Notes: generated by a model not told the origin, from the letters alone. A DNA stretch of 64,000 nt from Caulobacter sp. FWC26 (GCF_002742645.2 NZ_CP033875.1:2582001-2646000), one strand, 5' to 3'. Counted from the stretch's first letter, positions 34,800-45,494 are shown. Numbers and translations are program-made.

Positions 34800-35314
34800 G
34801 TCACGTCTCCTTGCAGCAGGGCGTCCAGCGGCTGAGCCGCCAGGGCTTCACGGGTCTTCAGGACATACGCCGTCAGGGCCGTCGCGTCGCCCTCGCCCCG
34901 CTCTTCCAGCACCGTGCGCTCGACAAAGGCGGTCGTCGCGGCGCTGTCCGGCAGACCGGCGATGGCGTCGTCATAGGCCTTCAGCCGGCCATAGAACGCG
35001 CCCGCGAGCTTCTTCATCTTCTTTCCGACCGAGGTGTCGGACACGCCGATCTCCCGGAACGCATCGTCCAAACCCTTTACATAGGCGTCGAACACCGCCT
35101 GCGAGGTTTCGGCCGCAGCGTCACCCTGTCCCTTCAAGCGTTCGATCAGAAGGATCACGTGCAGGCTGAACAGCTCGAAGCGCCCTTCCATCGAGTCGCG
35201 CACGCCGTGGTCGCGGTAGAAGATCGCCGATCGAGCCTGCCCGACCGCGGACGCATAGAGCTTGCCGCCCGCCACCTTGGCGGGTCTGGGCTTGAGCCAT
35301 CTGTCCAGAAACAT
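34784..35314 (-). CDS. Ubiquinol-cytochrome c chaperone (CBP3-like)
   Basis: 176 residues of the Ubiq_cyt_C_chap family: AIFYRDHGVRDSMEGRFELF, SLHVILLIERLKGQGDAA and VFDAYVKGLDDAFREIGVSD followed by SVGKKMKKLAGAFYGRLKAY. The mitochondrial homologue CBP3 (UQCC1) helps assemble the cytochrome bc1 complex; an equivalent role at the cytochrome b subunit is inferred. The start of the next gene overlaps its end, so the two are coupled. No cytochrome genes lie close by. It is divergent from bamE. Confidence 0.88.
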   Translation of the reverse strand: MFLDRWLKPRPAKVAGGKLYASAVGQARSAIFYRDHGVRDSMEGRFELFSLHVILLIERLKGQGDAAAETSQAVFDAYVKGLDDAFREIGVSDTSVGKKMKKLAGAFYGRLKAYDDAIAGLPDSAATTAFVERTVLEERGEGDATALTAYVLKTREALAAQPLDALLQGDVTWPNP

Positions 35315-35435
35315 TCAAACGCCTCGATTTCGCCGCGACATCCCGCTATGCGCGGAGTCCGTCTTCACGCGGGCATTGAACTAAGCCCGCGCGGGCGATA
35401 GGTCAAAGTCTGCATTTTTCCGGTTCGGAGCCTTG

Positions 35436-35918
35436 ATGTCTCGCCCCGCCGTTTTCGCCGCCGCCGTTCTGGCGCTGGCCCTTGCTTCCTCGGCGTGTAC
35501 GCCGCTGACCAGCTACTCCGGTTTCCAGGCCATCGAGGCCAAGCCGGCGGAGATGAAGGTTGGCGAGGACAGCAAGTCCACCCTGATGGAGAAGCTCGGC
35601 TCGCCGTCGGCGGTGTCGACCTTCGACAACAACACCTGGTACTACATCTCCCAGACCACCGACCGCGTAGCGTTCTATATGCCGCGCGTCATCAAGCGCG
35701 ATGTCGTGGCGATCAAGTTCAACCCGGCCGACGAAAAGGTCGCCTCGGTGAACACCTACACGCTGCAGGACGGCAAGGTCATCGCCTACAACGGCCGTGA
35801 GACCCCGACCCGCGGTCGCGAGATGACCATTCTCGAGCAACTGCTGGGCAACGTCGGTCGGGGCGGCATGCTGCCTCAGGACGACACCGCGCCGGGCCAA
35901 CGCCCCGGCAATCGCTAG
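35436..35918 (+). CDS. bamE: Outer membrane assembly lipoprotein BamE
   Basis: 160 residues from ATG 35,436. The lipobox ASSAC near 21 follows a hydrophobic core. The SmpA/OmlA domain shows MKVGEDSKSTLMEKLGSPSA, NNTWYYISQTTDRVAFYMPR and VASVNTYTLQDGKVIAYNGR. BamE is a lipoprotein of the BAM complex that stabilises BamA-BamD in outer membrane protein insertion. It stands alone and divergent from the cytochrome chaperone gene. A terminator follows. Confidence 0.92.
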   Translation: MSRPAVFAAAVLALALASSACTPLTSYSGFQAIEAKPAEMKVGEDSKSTLMEKLGSPSAVSTFDNNTWYYISQTTDRVAFYMPRVIKRDVVAIKFNPADEKVASVNTYTLQDGKVIAYNGRETPTRGREMTILEQLLGNVGRGGMLPQDDTAPGQRPGNR

Positions 35919-35948
35919 CCAAGACCGATCATCGAGCCGTTGGAACGG

Positions 35949-35976
35949 GCCGCCCATCCCTCGATGGGCGGCTTTT
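35949..35976 (+). terminator. Terminator of bamE
   Basis: GCCGCCCATC and GATGGGCGGC form a perfect 10-base-pair stem with a 4-base loop, followed directly by TTTTCTG. It ends 57 bases after the bamE stop codon. Confidence 0.88.
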
Positions 35977-36221
35977 CTGTATGTCCCGCGAGGATACTTT
36001 GACGTCTTGCGCCCAGGATGCGCCGTCCGCGTCGACACGGACTATCCATGCGCATCAGGTCAGTCACCCAGCGTTCTTCTACTTCAGCGGTCGGATTCGC
36101 TATCTTGTCAGCCGAAAGCAACCTTGAGCGAAACACTCTATCAACTCGATCATAGGATGCTTCGAATTGTCGCGCCCAAGGTTTCATGGCGCAGGTTCAC
36201 GCCCGGAGGGGGAGGCGCACC
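35977..36221. other. Gap between bamE and the response regulator gene
   Basis: Apart from the bamE terminator at its start, this ~245-base stretch has no coding signal. It must hold the promoter of the following response-regulator gene; I could not identify one firmly. Confidence 0.6.
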
Positions 36222-36761
36222 GTGGAGGGGATGGATTTTCGCGACGTCTCGATCCTTTTGGTCGACGACAACGTGAACATGCGCAGGGTGGTCGGCGCGA
36301 TCCTGAAGGCCGCCGGCGTGCGCCGCATTTACGAGGCCAACAACGGCGTCGAGGGCGTGAAGATCTTTCAGGCCCATGAGATCGACATCATTTTCACCGA
36401 TCTCATGATGAAGCCTGGCGATGGCCTATGGTTCATCCATTGGGTCCGCACGGCGGACGCCAGTCCGAACAAGTTTGCACCCATCATCATGATGACGGGG
36501 CACGCGACACGACGCACCTTGAACGAAGCTCGCATGGCGGGCGTGACGGAGTTCCTCGCCAAGCCGCTGACGGCGCGCGGCGTGATGCACCGCATCAACG
36601 AGATCATCAACAACCCCCGGCCGTTCGTCCGGGTCAACGCGTACTTCGGTCCCTGCCGCCGACGGCGCATCGACCACGACTTCCAAGGCGCAGAGCGCCG
36701 AGGCGCCGCCAGAGGCGAGACGGAGACCGCCGAGGAACTGAATCCGGAAGACGTCTACTAG
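36222..36761 (+). CDS. CheY-like single-domain response regulator with C-terminal tail
   Basis: 179 residues from GTG 36,222, which has GGGGGAGG six to seven bases upstream; ATG 36,231 is the alternative. A receiver domain fills ~6-130: DVSILLVDDNVNMRRVVGAI with acidic pair D15/D16, phosphoacceptor D60 in IIFTDLMMKPGDG, T in IIMMTGHAT and the Lys of EFLAKPL. The last ~45 residues are charged (RRRRIDHDFQGAERRGAARG) with no output domain. It is alone, with no kinase next to it; in Caulobacter such receivers often act as adaptors in cell-cycle or motility control. Its partner is unknown. Confidence 0.85.
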   Translation: MEGMDFRDVSILLVDDNVNMRRVVGAILKAAGVRRIYEANNGVEGVKIFQAHEIDIIFTDLMMKPGDGLWFIHWVRTADASPNKFAPIIMMTGHATRRTLNEARMAGVTEFLAKPLTARGVMHRINEIINNPRPFVRVNAYFGPCRRRRIDHDFQGAERRGAARGETETAEELNPEDVY

Positions 36762-36794
36762 GCGGCGTCCGGCTCTCGAGACACGCCCCACAAT

Positions 36795-36832
36795 GGAAAA
36801 ACGCCCCGGAGCTTGCTCCGGGGCGTTTCCAT
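36795..36832. terminator. Bidirectional terminator
   Basis: AAACGCCCCGGAGC and GCTCCGGGGCGTTT form a 14-base-pair stem with a tight loop, flanked by GGAA and TTCC. It lies between the response regulator gene (+) and hppA (-), whose stops are at 36,761 and 36,854. Confidence 0.88.
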
Positions 36833-36853
36833 TCCTGGCTGTCCCTTGGGAGA

Positions 36854-38992
36854 TCAGCCGCCGTGGGCCAGGACCGCCAGCAGTAGCAGAGCCACGATGT
36901 TGGTGATCTTGATCATCGGGTTCACGGCAGGACCCGACGTGTCCTTGTAGGGATCGCCGACGGTGTCGCCCGTCACGGCGGCCTTGTGGGTCTCACCGCC
37001 CTTCTTGTGCAAGACGCCGTTCTTGTCGGTGAAGCCTTCCTCGATCACCTTCTTGGCGTTGTCCCAAGCGCCGCCGCCGCTGGTCATCGAGATGGCGACG
37101 AACAGGCCGGTGACGATGACCCCCATCAGCATGGCGCCGAGCGCCGCGAAGGCGTCGACCTTGCCGGCGATGGCTTGGATCACGAAGAACAGCGCGACCG
37201 GTGAGACCACCGGCAGCAGGCTGGGCACGATCATTTCACGGATCGCGGCCTTGGTCAGGATGTCCACGGCCTTGCCATATTCCGGCTTCACCTCGCCAGT
37301 CATGATACCGGGGTTCTCGCGGAACTGACGCCGAACCTCGGCCACCACAGACTCAGCCGCCCGGCCGACGGCGGTCATCGACAGACCGCCGAACAGGAAC
37401 GGCAGAAGACCGCCGAACAACAGGCCGACCACGACGTACGGGTTCGACAGATCGAAGGTCACCGGGCCCATGCCGTCGAAGAAGCTGCCCGGCGCGGCGT
37501 TCGCCGAGAAGAACTTCAGATCTTCAGTATAGGCGGCGAACAGCACCAGGGCGCCGAGGCCCGCCGAACCGATCGCATAGCCCTTGGTGACGGCCTTGGT
37601 GGTGTTGCCCACGGCGTCCAGAGCGTCGGTGGTGACGCGGACCTCTGGCGGTAGGCCGGCCATCTCGGCGATACCGCCCGCGTTGTCGGTGACCGGGCCA
37701 AAGGCGTCCAACGCGACGATGAAGCCGGCAAGCGACAGCATGGTCGTGGTGGCGATAGCGATACCGAACAGGCCCGCCAGGTTATAGGTCACCACGATGC
37801 CGACGATGATCGTCAGGGCCGGCAGGGCCGTGGACTCCAGCGACATGGCCAGGCCCTGGATCACGTTCGTGCCGTGACCGGACACCGAGGCCTGAGCCAC
37901 CGACTTCACCGGTCGGAAGCCCGTGCCGGTATAGTACTCGGTGATCATAACGATGGCGGCGGTGACGACCAGACCGGCCAGACCGCAATAGAACAGCGCG
38001 TCGGCGGTGTACGAGCGGCCACCGACCTCGACAGCGGTCGGAACCAGTTGGTGGATCACATACCACACGGCCGGGATCGACAGGACGCCGGTGACGATCA
38101 GGCCCTGATACAGAGCGCCCATGATGTTCTGGCTCTTGCCCAGACGAACAAAGAAGGCGCCGATGATCGAGGTGACAATGCAGACCGCGCAGATCGCCAG
38201 CGGCAGCAGCATCATCGCGCTGACGGCCTCGGTCCCGCGGAAGAAGATCGCCGCCAGAACCATCGTCGCGACGGTGGTCACGGCGTAGGTCTCGAACAGG
38301 TCGGCGGCCATGCCGGCGCAGTCGCCGACGTTGTCGCCCACGTTATCGGCGATCGTCGCTGCGTTACGCGGATCATCTTCGGGAATGCCCGCCTCGACCT
38401 TGCCCACCAGATCGCCGCCCACGTCGGCGCCCTTGGTGAAGATGCCACCGCCCAGACGCGCGAAGATCGAGATCAGCGAGGCGCCGAAGCCCAGCGAGAC
38501 GAGCGAGTCGACGACCACACGGCCGGTGGCGTCATGACCCGTCGCGAGCAGCACGTAATAGTAGCCCGCCACGCCCAACAGCGCGAAGCCAGCCACCAGC
38601 ATGCCGGTCACAGCGCCGGAGGTGAAGGCCATCGAAAGACCCTTCGCCAGGCTCTCGGAAGAGGCTTGCGCGGTCCGCACATTGGCGCGCACCGAGATCA
38701 GCATCCCGGCAAAGCCCGCCGCTCCCGAGAGCGTGGCGCCGAGCGCGAAGCCCACGGGCTGTTCCCAAGATTTGAAGAAGAACGCCAGAGCGGCGATCAC
38801 CACCACGCCAACGATCCCGATGGTCGTATACTGGCGGTTCAGATAGGCCTGAGCCCCTTCTTGGATCGCCGCGGCGATCTCCTGCATACGTGCGTTGCCA
38901 GCCGAAGCCCGCATCAGACTAGCCGTCTGCACAGCGCCATATAGCACCGCCAGAAGCCCGGCCCCGATGGCCAGATAAAGCCAAACACTCAT
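36854..38992 (-). CDS. hppA: Membrane H+-translocating pyrophosphatase
   Basis: 712 residues from ATG 38,992, with AAGGGGCGAAG upstream. About 16 helices are visible, with the hallmark segments [56 protein letters not shown] and the [16 protein letters not shown] region near 430. The K+-dependence determinant region [16 protein letters not shown] has Lys and Thr at the key positions, which points to the K+-independent class. It couples pyrophosphate hydrolysis to proton pumping across the inner membrane. It stands alone between two terminator-like structures. Confidence 0.97.
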   Translation of the reverse strand: MSVWLYLAIGAGLLAVLYGAVQTASLMRASAGNARMQEIAAAIQEGAQAYLNRQYTTIGIVGVVVIAALAFFFKSWEQPVGFALGATLSGAAGFAGMLISVRANVRTAQASSESLAKGLSMAFTSGAVTGMLVAGFALLGVAGYYYVLLATGHDATGRVVVDSLVSLGFGASLISIFARLGGGIFTKGADVGGDLVGKVEAGIPEDDPRNAATIADNVGDNVGDCAGMAADLFETYAVTTVATMVLAAIFFRGTEAVSAMMLLPLAICAVCIVTSIIGAFFVRLGKSQNIMGALYQGLIVTGVLSIPAVWYVIHQLVPTAVEVGGRSYTADALFYCGLAGLVVTAAIVMITEYYTGTGFRPVKSVAQASVSGHGTNVIQGLAMSLESTALPALTIIVGIVVTYNLAGLFGIAIATTTMLSLAGFIVALDAFGPVTDNAGGIAEMAGLPPEVRVTTDALDAVGNTTKAVTKGYAIGSAGLGALVLFAAYTEDLKFFSANAAPGSFFDGMGPVTFDLSNPYVVVGLLFGGLLPFLFGGLSMTAVGRAAESVVAEVRRQFRENPGIMTGEVKPEYGKAVDILTKAAIREMIVPSLLPVVSPVALFFVIQAIAGKVDAFAALGAMLMGVIVTGLFVAISMTSGGGAWDNAKKVIEEGFTDKNGVLHKKGGETHKAAVTGDTVGDPYKDTSGPAVNPMIKITNIVALLLLAVLAHGG

Positions 38993-39241
38993 TAGGTTCT
39001 TCGCCCCTTCGCGTTTCTCAATCACGAGGGGACGCCGGTCCGGGCGCAGACGGAATGACGCATGTCAAAGCCGCCACCCGGATCGACGGGCGGGCCTTAT
39101 GGCCTCGTATCCCCTCGATGCTCCCTGAAATATGACGCCGATAACGGCGTCATCCGGATGAGACTGTCAGATGGCCGGGAGGCGCGCAACCCGTGTCGGC
39201 GCAAGCCTTTGGACGCACAAAGCGCCGCTATGGAGCAGAAA

Positions 39242-39739
39242 TTAGGGACGCGGCGACTCGGTTTCGGCAGGCCGTACGGCGCCCGCCTTGGGCGGCATCA
39301 ACTGCTGCCGGGGGATTTGCTTGACGATCTCGACGGACGCCACCTTGCCCTTGCCGAAGAGCGCCGAGCACTGGCTAAGGACGAAGGTCTTCAGGCGGTC
39401 CCCATCGACTTCCTTCCAGGTATCGGCGCGCGTGAACGGCGTCTTATAGGCCGCGCGAACGATAGCGTCGCGCAGGGCGGGCTCCTTGTCTTTGAAGGAG
39501 GAAGCATCCGCGCCGGACGCCAGCTTGAGGTTCATCGCCACGAAGACGTAGTTGACGATCCGGCCATTGGCGATGATCGGGATCGTCATCGATCCCAGCT
39601 TGTATGTCGGGTCCAAAGCCTGCTCGCCGCCTTCCTTCTTCTCGGAGGCCATGGCCGGCGCCGAGACCGAGGACAGGACGACGACGCCGAACACGGCGGC
39701 GACCAGGAAGCGGCGCGAGAGCGAGGTGCGAGCGATCAT
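39242..39739 (-). CDS. Exported hypothetical protein
   Basis: 165 residues. The start MIARTSLSRRFLVAAVFGVV is a signal peptide ending near APAMA. The mature part YKLGSMTIPIIANGRIVNYV followed by FVAMNLKLASGADASSF, ALRDAIVRAAYKTPFTRADT and KTFVLSQCSALFGKGKVASV recalls FliL-like periplasmic domains by layout only. No flagellar genes are near, and I would not name it FliL. It lies 37 bases from the thiL stop on the same strand, downstream of it, so it may be the last gene of the glyA-thiL group. Confidence 0.75.
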   Translation of the reverse strand: MIARTSLSRRFLVAAVFGVVVLSSVSAPAMASEKKEGGEQALDPTYKLGSMTIPIIANGRIVNYVFVAMNLKLASGADASSFKDKEPALRDAIVRAAYKTPFTRADTWKEVDGDRLKTFVLSQCSALFGKGKVASVEIVKQIPRQQLMPPKAGAVRPAETESPRP

Positions 39740-39775
39740 GGCTTACGCCATTAAGCCAAAGGCCTTGAAATTAGC

Positions 39776-40807
39776 CTAACCGTGAAGCCAACCCAGGCGT
39801 GAGGGCGTGACATCACGACCCTTGTAGTAGGCTGAGACCCCCTCGCCTTCCACGAACTCGCCGATCTCGCTGACCTTCACTCCCGCAGCGGCGGCTGCGA
39901 CGCGGAACGCCCAGGCTTCGTTCGGGTCAACCGCACAGACGATTTCATAGTCGTCACCGCCCGACGCCAGCGAAATCCGCCCCTCGACCTGCTCGGGCTG
40001 CTGCTCCAGCCAGGCTTGAGCGCCGGGCGACAGCGGCAAGCGCTCTAAGTCGACCCTCACCCGACAGCCGCTGGCCTTGGCGATATGGCTGCTGTCGGCC
40101 AGGAGACCGTCGGAAACATCGGCGGCGGCCTTGGCGTGGGTTCGCATCGCCTCCCGCAGCGTCACGCGCGGCTCCGGCTGGCGGTACCGGCGAAGCATGG
40201 CGCCGTCGGCGTCCAGGACCTCGCCCCACTGAGCCAGCAAACCGAGCCAACCATCTCCGATCGTGCCTGAGACCATCAGACGATCTCCCGGCTTGGCGCC
40301 GCGACGCAGGATCGCTTCACCTTCCGGAACCCAGCCCAGAAGCGTGGCCGAGACCACGAGGGGACCAGAAGTCGTCACCGTATCCCCGCCCAGCAGCGAG
40401 ATGTCGAACAGCGCGCCGTCCTCGGCCAAGCCGCGCGCGAAGGTCTCCCGCGAGGTGACGTCCGAACCAGACGGCCAACCCACGGCGAGGAAGTAACCGT
40501 AGGGCTCAGCGGCTTTCGCGGCGAGATCGGAGAGATTGGTGCGGAGCAGCTTGCGCGCGACCACGTCCAGCGCCTCTTCCGCAAGGAAGTGGACGCCGGC
40601 CACCATGGCGTCCTTTGTCACGACAAGATCGTAGCCGGGCCGCGACGGCAAAACGGCGGCGTCGTCCAGCAGGTCAAGCGCCACCGGGTCGCCGCGGGTC
40701 AACGGGCGCAGCAGGCGCTCGATATGGTCAAATTCAGTCGCCGGCGCCGCCGTGGCGACCGCCGCGTCGTCTTCAGCGAACCAGTCTTCTTCGTCAGTCT
40801 CGTGCAT
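39776..40807 (-). CDS. thiL: Thiamine-monophosphate kinase
   Basis: 343 residues from ATG 40,807; an earlier start at 40,891 lies inside nusB. The AIRS-kinase motifs are [80 protein letters not shown] and [20 protein letters not shown]. It phosphorylates thiamine monophosphate to the active diphosphate. Its start overlaps the nusB stop by 14 bases, as in many bacteria (nusB-thiL). The order ribH-nusB-thiL is classic. Confidence 0.96.
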   Translation of the reverse strand: MHETDEEDWFAEDDAAVATAAPATEFDHIERLLRPLTRGDPVALDLLDDAAVLPSRPGYDLVVTKDAMVAGVHFLAEEALDVVARKLLRTNLSDLAAKAAEPYGYFLAVGWPSGSDVTSRETFARGLAEDGALFDISLLGGDTVTTSGPLVVSATLLGWVPEGEAILRRGAKPGDRLMVSGTIGDGWLGLLAQWGEVLDADGAMLRRYRQPEPRVTLREAMRTHAKAAADVSDGLLADSSHIAKASGCRVRVDLERLPLSPGAQAWLEQQPEQVEGRISLASGGDDYEIVCAVDPNEAWAFRVAAAAAGVKVSEIGEFVEGEGVSAYYKGRDVTPSRLGWLHG

Positions 40808-41243
40808 CACGGGCGATCGCGTCGAGGGCGCCATTGATGAAGCCTGACTCAGGACCCTCAAAAAAGGATTTCGCGATCTCAACATATTCATTGATGACCA
40901 CTTCGGTCGGAACGTCCGAGCGGTACATCAACTCAAAGGCGCCGGCCCGAAGCACCGCGCGCGCCGTGGCGTCCAGTCGCTCCAACCGCCAGCCAGAGGC
41001 CAGGCGCTTGACGATGCCCTGGTCGATCTTGGCCTGGTTGGCCACCACACCGCGCGCCAGGTCGGCGAAGAAGGTTTCGTCGGCGGCGGCCAACTGCTCG
41101 CCTTCGACATCACGATCGAAGCGATGCTCGCCGAACTCGCGGATCACGGAGTCGACGCCCGCGCCCGACACTTCCATCTGGTACAGAGCTTGCACAGCAG
41201 CCAGACGGGCCACCGAGCGCGGTTGGATTCGGTTACCGCTCAT
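40794..41243 (-). CDS. nusB: Transcription antitermination factor NusB
   Basis: 149 residues from ATG 41,243, which overlaps the ribH stop as ATGA. The all-helical NusB fold: [60 protein letters not shown] and the conserved [20 protein letters not shown]. It binds boxA RNA with S10 in rRNA antitermination. It is coupled on both sides (ribH before, thiL after). The extended start at 41,291 adds residues from ribH and is rejected. Confidence 0.97.
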   Translation of the reverse strand: MSGNRIQPRSVARLAAVQALYQMEVSGAGVDSVIREFGEHRFDRDVEGEQLAAADETFFADLARGVVANQAKIDQGIVKRLASGWRLERLDATARAVLRAGAFELMYRSDVPTEVVINEYVEIAKSFFEGPESGFINGALDAIARDARD

Positions 41244-41704
41244 CGGGCCTGCCCCAGCAGCTGACGCTTCAGCGCGATGGTCTCCAGACAAGCCTTGGCG
41301 GCCGCGCCGCCCCGATCACCTTCACTAAGCCGAGCCCGAGCCCAGGCCTGGGCTTCGTCATCGACGGTCAGAACTCCAAACCCGATCGCCAGACGCTTGG
41401 CGACGCCCAGGTCCTGCAGGCCGCGCGCAGTCTCGTTGGCGACCAGCTCGAAATGGTAGGTCTCGCCACGGATCACGGCGCCGAGCGCCACATAGCCGTC
41501 GTAGCGAACGCCTACGGGACGGTGACCGGCGTCCTCCGCCATGGCGATCACGGTCGGGATCTGCAACGCGCTGGACACGGTGATGACATCGTATTCGGCG
41601 CCTTGCGCCTCAATGGCCTGTGTTGCTCCGCGCAGCAGTTCGTCGGAGATCCCCGAATGGCTTCGGCCCTCCACGATCAGCAGGCGGATGTTGTCTTCAA
41701 CCAT
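41240..41704 (-). CDS. ribH: 6,7-dimethyl-8-ribityllumazine synthase
   Basis: 154 residues. Lumazine synthase motifs: [20 protein letters not shown] at the N-terminus, [40 protein letters not shown] with the catalytic His, and [20 protein letters not shown]. It makes the riboflavin precursor. It overlaps nusB by 4 bases (ATGA). Upstream genes are nrdR and glyA, not other rib genes, so the usual ribBA-ribH link is broken here. Confidence 0.96.
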   Translation of the reverse strand: MVEDNIRLLIVEGRSHSGISDELLRGATQAIEAQGAEYDVITVSSALQIPTVIAMAEDAGHRPVGVRYDGYVALGAVIRGETYHFELVANETARGLQDLGVAKRLAIGFGVLTVDDEAQAWARARLSEGDRGGAAAKACLETIALKRQLLGQAR

Positions 41705-41769
41705 CTAGCTCAATTCTCCACGGCCGCGCGCGCCGCGCGATCCTACAAACACACATCAGGATTAACGGA

Positions 41770-42243
41770 CTATGGCTCTTCTTCGCCGCCGTCGCTCAGA
41801 CCTTCCTCGGTGAGGAACTTGGCGAAGTCGCTGGTTTCCTTGAAATCCCGGTAAACGGACGCGTAACGGACATAGGCCACGTCATCGAGCGATTTCAACG
41901 CCTTCATGACCATTTCCCCAACCGTCGAAGACGGAAGTTCGGTCTCGCCCATGCTTTCGAGCTGTCGAACGATGCCGTTGATCATCCGCTCGACCCGCTC
42001 GGGATCCACCGGCCGCTTCTGAGTAGCCAGCCCGACGGAACGGACCAACTTGTCGCGATCGAACGGCGAGCGTCGCCCAGAACGCTTGACGATGATGAGC
42101 TCGCGGAGCTGCACACGCTCGAACGTCGTGAAACGGCCGCCGCATTCCGGGCACATCCGGCGGCGACGGATAGCCGCGCCGTCTTCCGACGGGCGGCTAT
42201 CCTTGACCTGGCTTTCGGCATGGCCGCAGAACGGGCACCGCAT
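41770..42243 (-). CDS. nrdR: Transcriptional repressor NrdR
   Basis: 157 residues. The N-terminal zinc ribbon has [20 protein letters not shown] and [16 protein letters not shown]; the ATP-cone domain follows with [40 protein letters not shown] and [15 protein letters not shown]. NrdR senses nucleotides and represses ribonucleotide reductase genes. It lies 33 bases downstream of glyA, as in many alphaproteobacteria. No NrdR box was found in this window; its targets are elsewhere. Confidence 0.96.
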   Translation of the reverse strand: MRCPFCGHAESQVKDSRPSEDGAAIRRRRMCPECGGRFTTFERVQLRELIIVKRSGRRSPFDRDKLVRSVGLATQKRPVDPERVERMINGIVRQLESMGETELPSSTVGEMVMKALKSLDDVAYVRYASVYRDFKETSDFAKFLTEEGLSDGGEEEP

Positions 42244-42275
42244 GATCTAGCCCCCTCCGCGGCGCTATCCCGCTA

Positions 42276-43562
42276 TTAGTTGTAGATCGGGAAGCGAGCC
42301 GTCAAGGCCAGCACTTCCTCGCGCACCTTGGCCTCGACTTCGGCGTTGCCGTCGGGGCCATTGGCCGACAGACCGTTGACCACCTCGCCGATCAGTTCGC
42401 CCACGCGCGTGAACTCGGCTTCCTTGAAGCCGCGCGTGGTTCCCGCCGGCGTGCCCAGGCGAATGCCCGAGGTGATGGTGAACGGCGCAGTGTCGAAGGG
42501 CACCCCGTTCTTGTTGCAGGTCATATAGGCCCGCTCGAGGCTGTGCTCGGCGTCACGGCCCGTCACGCCCTTGGGACGCAGGTCGACCAGCATCAGGTGG
42601 CTGTCGGTGCCGCCCGAGACGATGTTCACGCCGGACTTCAACAGGGCTTCGGACAGCGCGCGCGCATTGGCGACGACCTGATGCGCATAAGCCTTGAACG
42701 CCGGCTGCAGCGCCTCGCCGAACGCCACGGCCTTGGCGGCGATGACGTGCTCCAGCGGACCGCCCTGCAGGCCAGGGAACACAGCCGAATTGACCTTCTT
42801 GATGATCGCTTCGTCGTTGGTCAGCACCATGCCGCCGCGCGGGCCGCGCAGCGTTTTGTGCGTGGTGGTGGTGACGACGTGCGCGTGCGGGATCGGGTTG
42901 GCGTAGGCGCCGCCCGCGATCAGCCCGGCGTAGTGGGCCATGTCGACCATCAGATAGGCGCCGATCGAGTCGGCGATCTCGCGAAACTTCGCGAAGTCGA
43001 TCTCACGGCTATAGGCGCTGCCGCCGGCGATGATGAGCTTGGGTTTCTCGCGCTGTGCGACCTCGGCCACACCGTCATAGTCGATCAACTGATCCTGCTG
43101 ACGGACGGTGTAGGAGATCGGCTTGAACCACTTGCCCGACTGGTTGGCCGGGCTGCCGTGCGTCAAATGGCCGCCGGCGGCGAGGTCCATGCCGAGGAAC
43201 GTATCGCCAGGTTGCAACAGGGCCATGAACACGGCTTGGTTGGCCTGTGAGCCGGAGTGGGGCTGAACGTTGGCGAAGGCCGCTCCGAACAACGCCTTGG
43301 CGCGCTCGATGGCGATCGTTTCGATCTCGTCAACATACTCGCAGCCGCCATAATAGCGCTTGCCTGGATAACCCTCGGCGTACTTGTTGGTCAGGATCGA
43401 GCCCTGAGCCTCCAGCACGGCCTTGGAGACAATGTTCTCCGAGGCGATGAGCTCGATCTGGTTCTGCTGGCGACCCAGCTCCCGACCGATCCGATCGAAA
43501 ATGTCGCGGTCCGCTTTGGCGAGGTCCGCGCCGAAAAAGGCGTTGAGGTCGGTTTGGGTCAT
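42276..43562 (-). CDS. glyA: Serine hydroxymethyltransferase
   Basis: 428 residues from ATG 43,562, preceded by AGGAG at a good distance; the GTG three bases earlier is the alternative. SHMT motifs: [60 protein letters not shown] and the PLP lysine in [24 protein letters not shown] stretch. It moves one-carbon units from serine to tetrahydrofolate and makes glycine. It is the first gene of the glyA-nrdR-ribH-nusB-thiL run, divergent from mucR. Confidence 0.97.
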   Translation of the reverse strand: MTQTDLNAFFGADLAKADRDIFDRIGRELGRQQNQIELIASENIVSKAVLEAQGSILTNKYAEGYPGKRYYGGCEYVDEIETIAIERAKALFGAAFANVQPHSGSQANQAVFMALLQPGDTFLGMDLAAGGHLTHGSPANQSGKWFKPISYTVRQQDQLIDYDGVAEVAQREKPKLIIAGGSAYSREIDFAKFREIADSIGAYLMVDMAHYAGLIAGGAYANPIPHAHVVTTTTHKTLRGPRGGMVLTNDEAIIKKVNSAVFPGLQGGPLEHVIAAKAVAFGEALQPAFKAYAHQVVANARALSEALLKSGVNIVSGGTDSHLMLVDLRPKGVTGRDAEHSLERAYMTCNKNGVPFDTAPFTITSGIRLGTPAGTTRGFKEAEFTRVGELIGEVVNGLSANGPDGNAEVEAKVREEVLALTARFPIYN

Positions 43563-43726
43563 CACGCTCTCCTGGCGTTGCGGGGAGTCGGCAGAGGCGC
43601 CTTCTTTAACGGGATAGGCGCGGCGATCAATCTCGGAACCACACGGGATGTCGCGCGTTTACGACCCGCAGGGCGCGTCTGCCCCCTGCGTGAGTTCGTA
43701 CGACAACAACGAAAATGGGGAATCTG

Positions 43727-44170
43727 ATGGCGTCTCAGGGCGGCGGAAGTACAGGAGCGATCACCGACGACGTCGACATCCTTGGGCTCAGCGCGGAGAT
43801 CGTCGCCGCCTATGTCGGCCAGAACACCGTCTCTCAGTCGGCGATTCCAGAGCTGATCAGAACCGTCCACGCAGCGCTTTCCAGCCTCAAGAACGGCGAC
43901 GAAGCCCCCCGCCCCGCCGAAAAGGCCAAGCCTGCGGTGCCGGTAAGCCGCTCGGTGCAGCACGACTACATCGTCTGCCTGGAGGACGGCAAAAGGCTGA
44001 AGATGCTGAAGCGCTATCTGCGCTCGCACTATGACATGAGCCCCGAGGACTATCGCCGCAAATGGGGCTTGCCGCCGGACTATCCGATGGTCGCTCCAGC
44101 CTATGCGGCGCGCCGCTCGGACTTCGCCAAGCAGATCGGACTCGGCAAGGGCGTGCGGCGCGGCAGCTGA
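43727..44170 (+). CDS. mucR2: MucR/Ros-family transcriptional regulator
   Basis: 147 residues from ATG 43,727; ATG 43,715 is possible. The Ros/MucR domain is at ~75-140: VCLEDGKRLKMLKRYLRSHY, DMSPEDYRRKWGLPPDYPMV and the YAARRSDFAKQIGLGKGVRR tail. Position Cys84 is followed by Asp87, and the next ligand position holds Tyr97 instead of His, so the classical C2H2 zinc site is incomplete, as in zinc-independent MucR-like proteins. In Caulobacter, MucR1 and MucR2 control cell-cycle and swarmer genes with SciP and CtrA; MucR2 is assigned here from its position between glyA and hemA, from memory. Two GANTC sites (CcrM methylation) lie in the upstream gap. Confidence 0.88.
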   Translation: MASQGGGSTGAITDDVDILGLSAEIVAAYVGQNTVSQSAIPELIRTVHAALSSLKNGDEAPRPAEKAKPAVPVSRSVQHDYIVCLEDGKRLKMLKRYLRSHYDMSPEDYRRKWGLPPDYPMVAPAYAARRSDFAKQIGLGKGVRRGS

Positions 44171-44188
44171 TCCGCCAGGCAAACAAAT

Positions 44189-44221
44189 GAACGCCGCCGG
44201 CTTCCGGCGGCGTTCTTCGTC
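44189..44221 (+). terminator. Terminator of mucR2
   Basis: GAACGCCGCCGG and CCGGCGGCGTTC form a 12-base-pair stem with a CTT loop, followed by TTCGTCTCG. It lies between mucR2 (stop 44,170) and the convergent hemA stop (44,268). Confidence 0.8.
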
Positions 44222-44267
44222 TCGCAGATACTGGCGGCGTCCGAAGCTGAAGGTGCGCGTTTTCCCC

Positions 44268-45494
44268 TTAGGCCGCGTAACCGCCCATACGGGCGACGTT
44301 GCAGTGGGCCCAGAGCTTTTCCATCGCCGCCACCAGCTTGCGCATCATGTCGTCGGTATGGAACGGCGTAGGCGTAAAGCGCAGGCGTTCAGTGCCGCGC
44401 GGAACGGTCGGATAGTTGATCGGCTGAACATAGACGCCGAAATCGGCCAGCAGCATGTCGCTGATCATCTTGCAGTGAACAGGGTCGCCGACCAACACCG
44501 GGACGATGTGGCTGACGCTGTCCATCACCGGCAGACCAGCGGCCTTGAACATAGCCTTCAGGGTCGCGGCGCGCTCCTGATGGATTTCGCGCACTTCCGG
44601 GTGCTGCTTCAGCCAGCGCACGCTCGCCAGAGCGCCCGCCGTCAGGGCCGGCGGCAAGGATGTCGTGAAGATGAAGCCCGAGGCCATCAGACGGATGGCG
44701 TCGATCACCTCGGCGTCGCCCGTGATATAGCCGCCCATCACGCCGAACGCCTTGCCCAGCGTACCTTCGATGATGTCGATCTCGCCCATCAGGCCATCGC
44801 GCTCGGCGACGCCGCCGCCGCGCGGGCCGTACATGCCGACCGCGTGCACCTCGTCTAGATAGGTCATCGCGCCATACTTCTTGGCCAGCGCCACGGTGCC
44901 GGCTAGGTCGGCGATGTCGCCGTCCATCGAATAGACGCTCTCGAAGGCGATCATCTTGGGCGCATCGGCCGGCGCTTCAGCCAGCAGTTGTTCCAGATGC
45001 GCCAAATCGTTGTGCTTGAAGACCTTGCGCGGACCGCCGCCGTTGCGGATGCCGGCGATCATCGAGGCGTGGTTAAGTTCGTCCGAGAAGATAATGAGAC
45101 CCGGCAGGATCTTCTGCACCACCGACAGCGTCGCCTCGTTCGAGACATAGCCAGACGTGAACAGCAGACCGGCTTCCTTGCCATGTAAATCCGCCAGTTC
45201 CTGCTCCAGCAGGACGTGGTCGTGGTTGGTGCCCGAAATGTTGCGCGTACCGCCAGAGCCCGATCCGTGCTCGTCGACGGCGGCCTTCATGGCCTCCAGC
45301 ACGACCGGGTTTTGGCCCTGACCGAGATAGTCGTTGCTGCACCAGACCACGACTTCCTGTTCCGAGCCGTCCTGACGCGTCCAGGTCGCGCGCGGAAACT
45401 GGCCGCGCTGTCGCTTCAGGTCGGCGAACACCCGGTAGCGACCCTCTTCGCGGATCTGAGCGACGGCGCTGCGGAACGCGGCTTTGTAGTCCAT
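44268..45494 (-). CDS. hemA: 5-aminolevulinate synthase
   Basis: 408 residues from ATG 45,494; a longer frame to 45,560 reads through the leader. ALAS motifs are plain: [80 protein letters not shown] and the PLP lysine in [18 protein letters not shown]. It condenses glycine and succinyl-CoA, the alphaproteobacterial route to heme. The glycine maker glyA is close by but in a different unit. hemB, the next step, is at 52,739. Confidence 0.97.
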   Translation of the reverse strand: MDYKAAFRSAVAQIREEGRYRVFADLKRQRGQFPRATWTRQDGSEQEVVVWCSNDYLGQGQNPVVLEAMKAAVDEHGSGSGGTRNISGTNHDHVLLEQELADLHGKEAGLLFTSGYVSNEATLSVVQKILPGLIIFSDELNHASMIAGIRNGGGPRKVFKHNDLAHLEQLLAEAPADAPKMIAFESVYSMDGDIADLAGTVALAKKYGAMTYLDEVHAVGMYGPRGGGVAERDGLMGEIDIIEGTLGKAFGVMGGYITGDAEVIDAIRLMASGFIFTTSLPPALTAGALASVRWLKQHPEVREIHQERAATLKAMFKAAGLPVMDSVSHIVPVLVGDPVHCKMISDMLLADFGVYVQPINYPTVPRGTERLRFTPTPFHTDDMMRKLVAAMEKLWAHCNVARMGGYAA

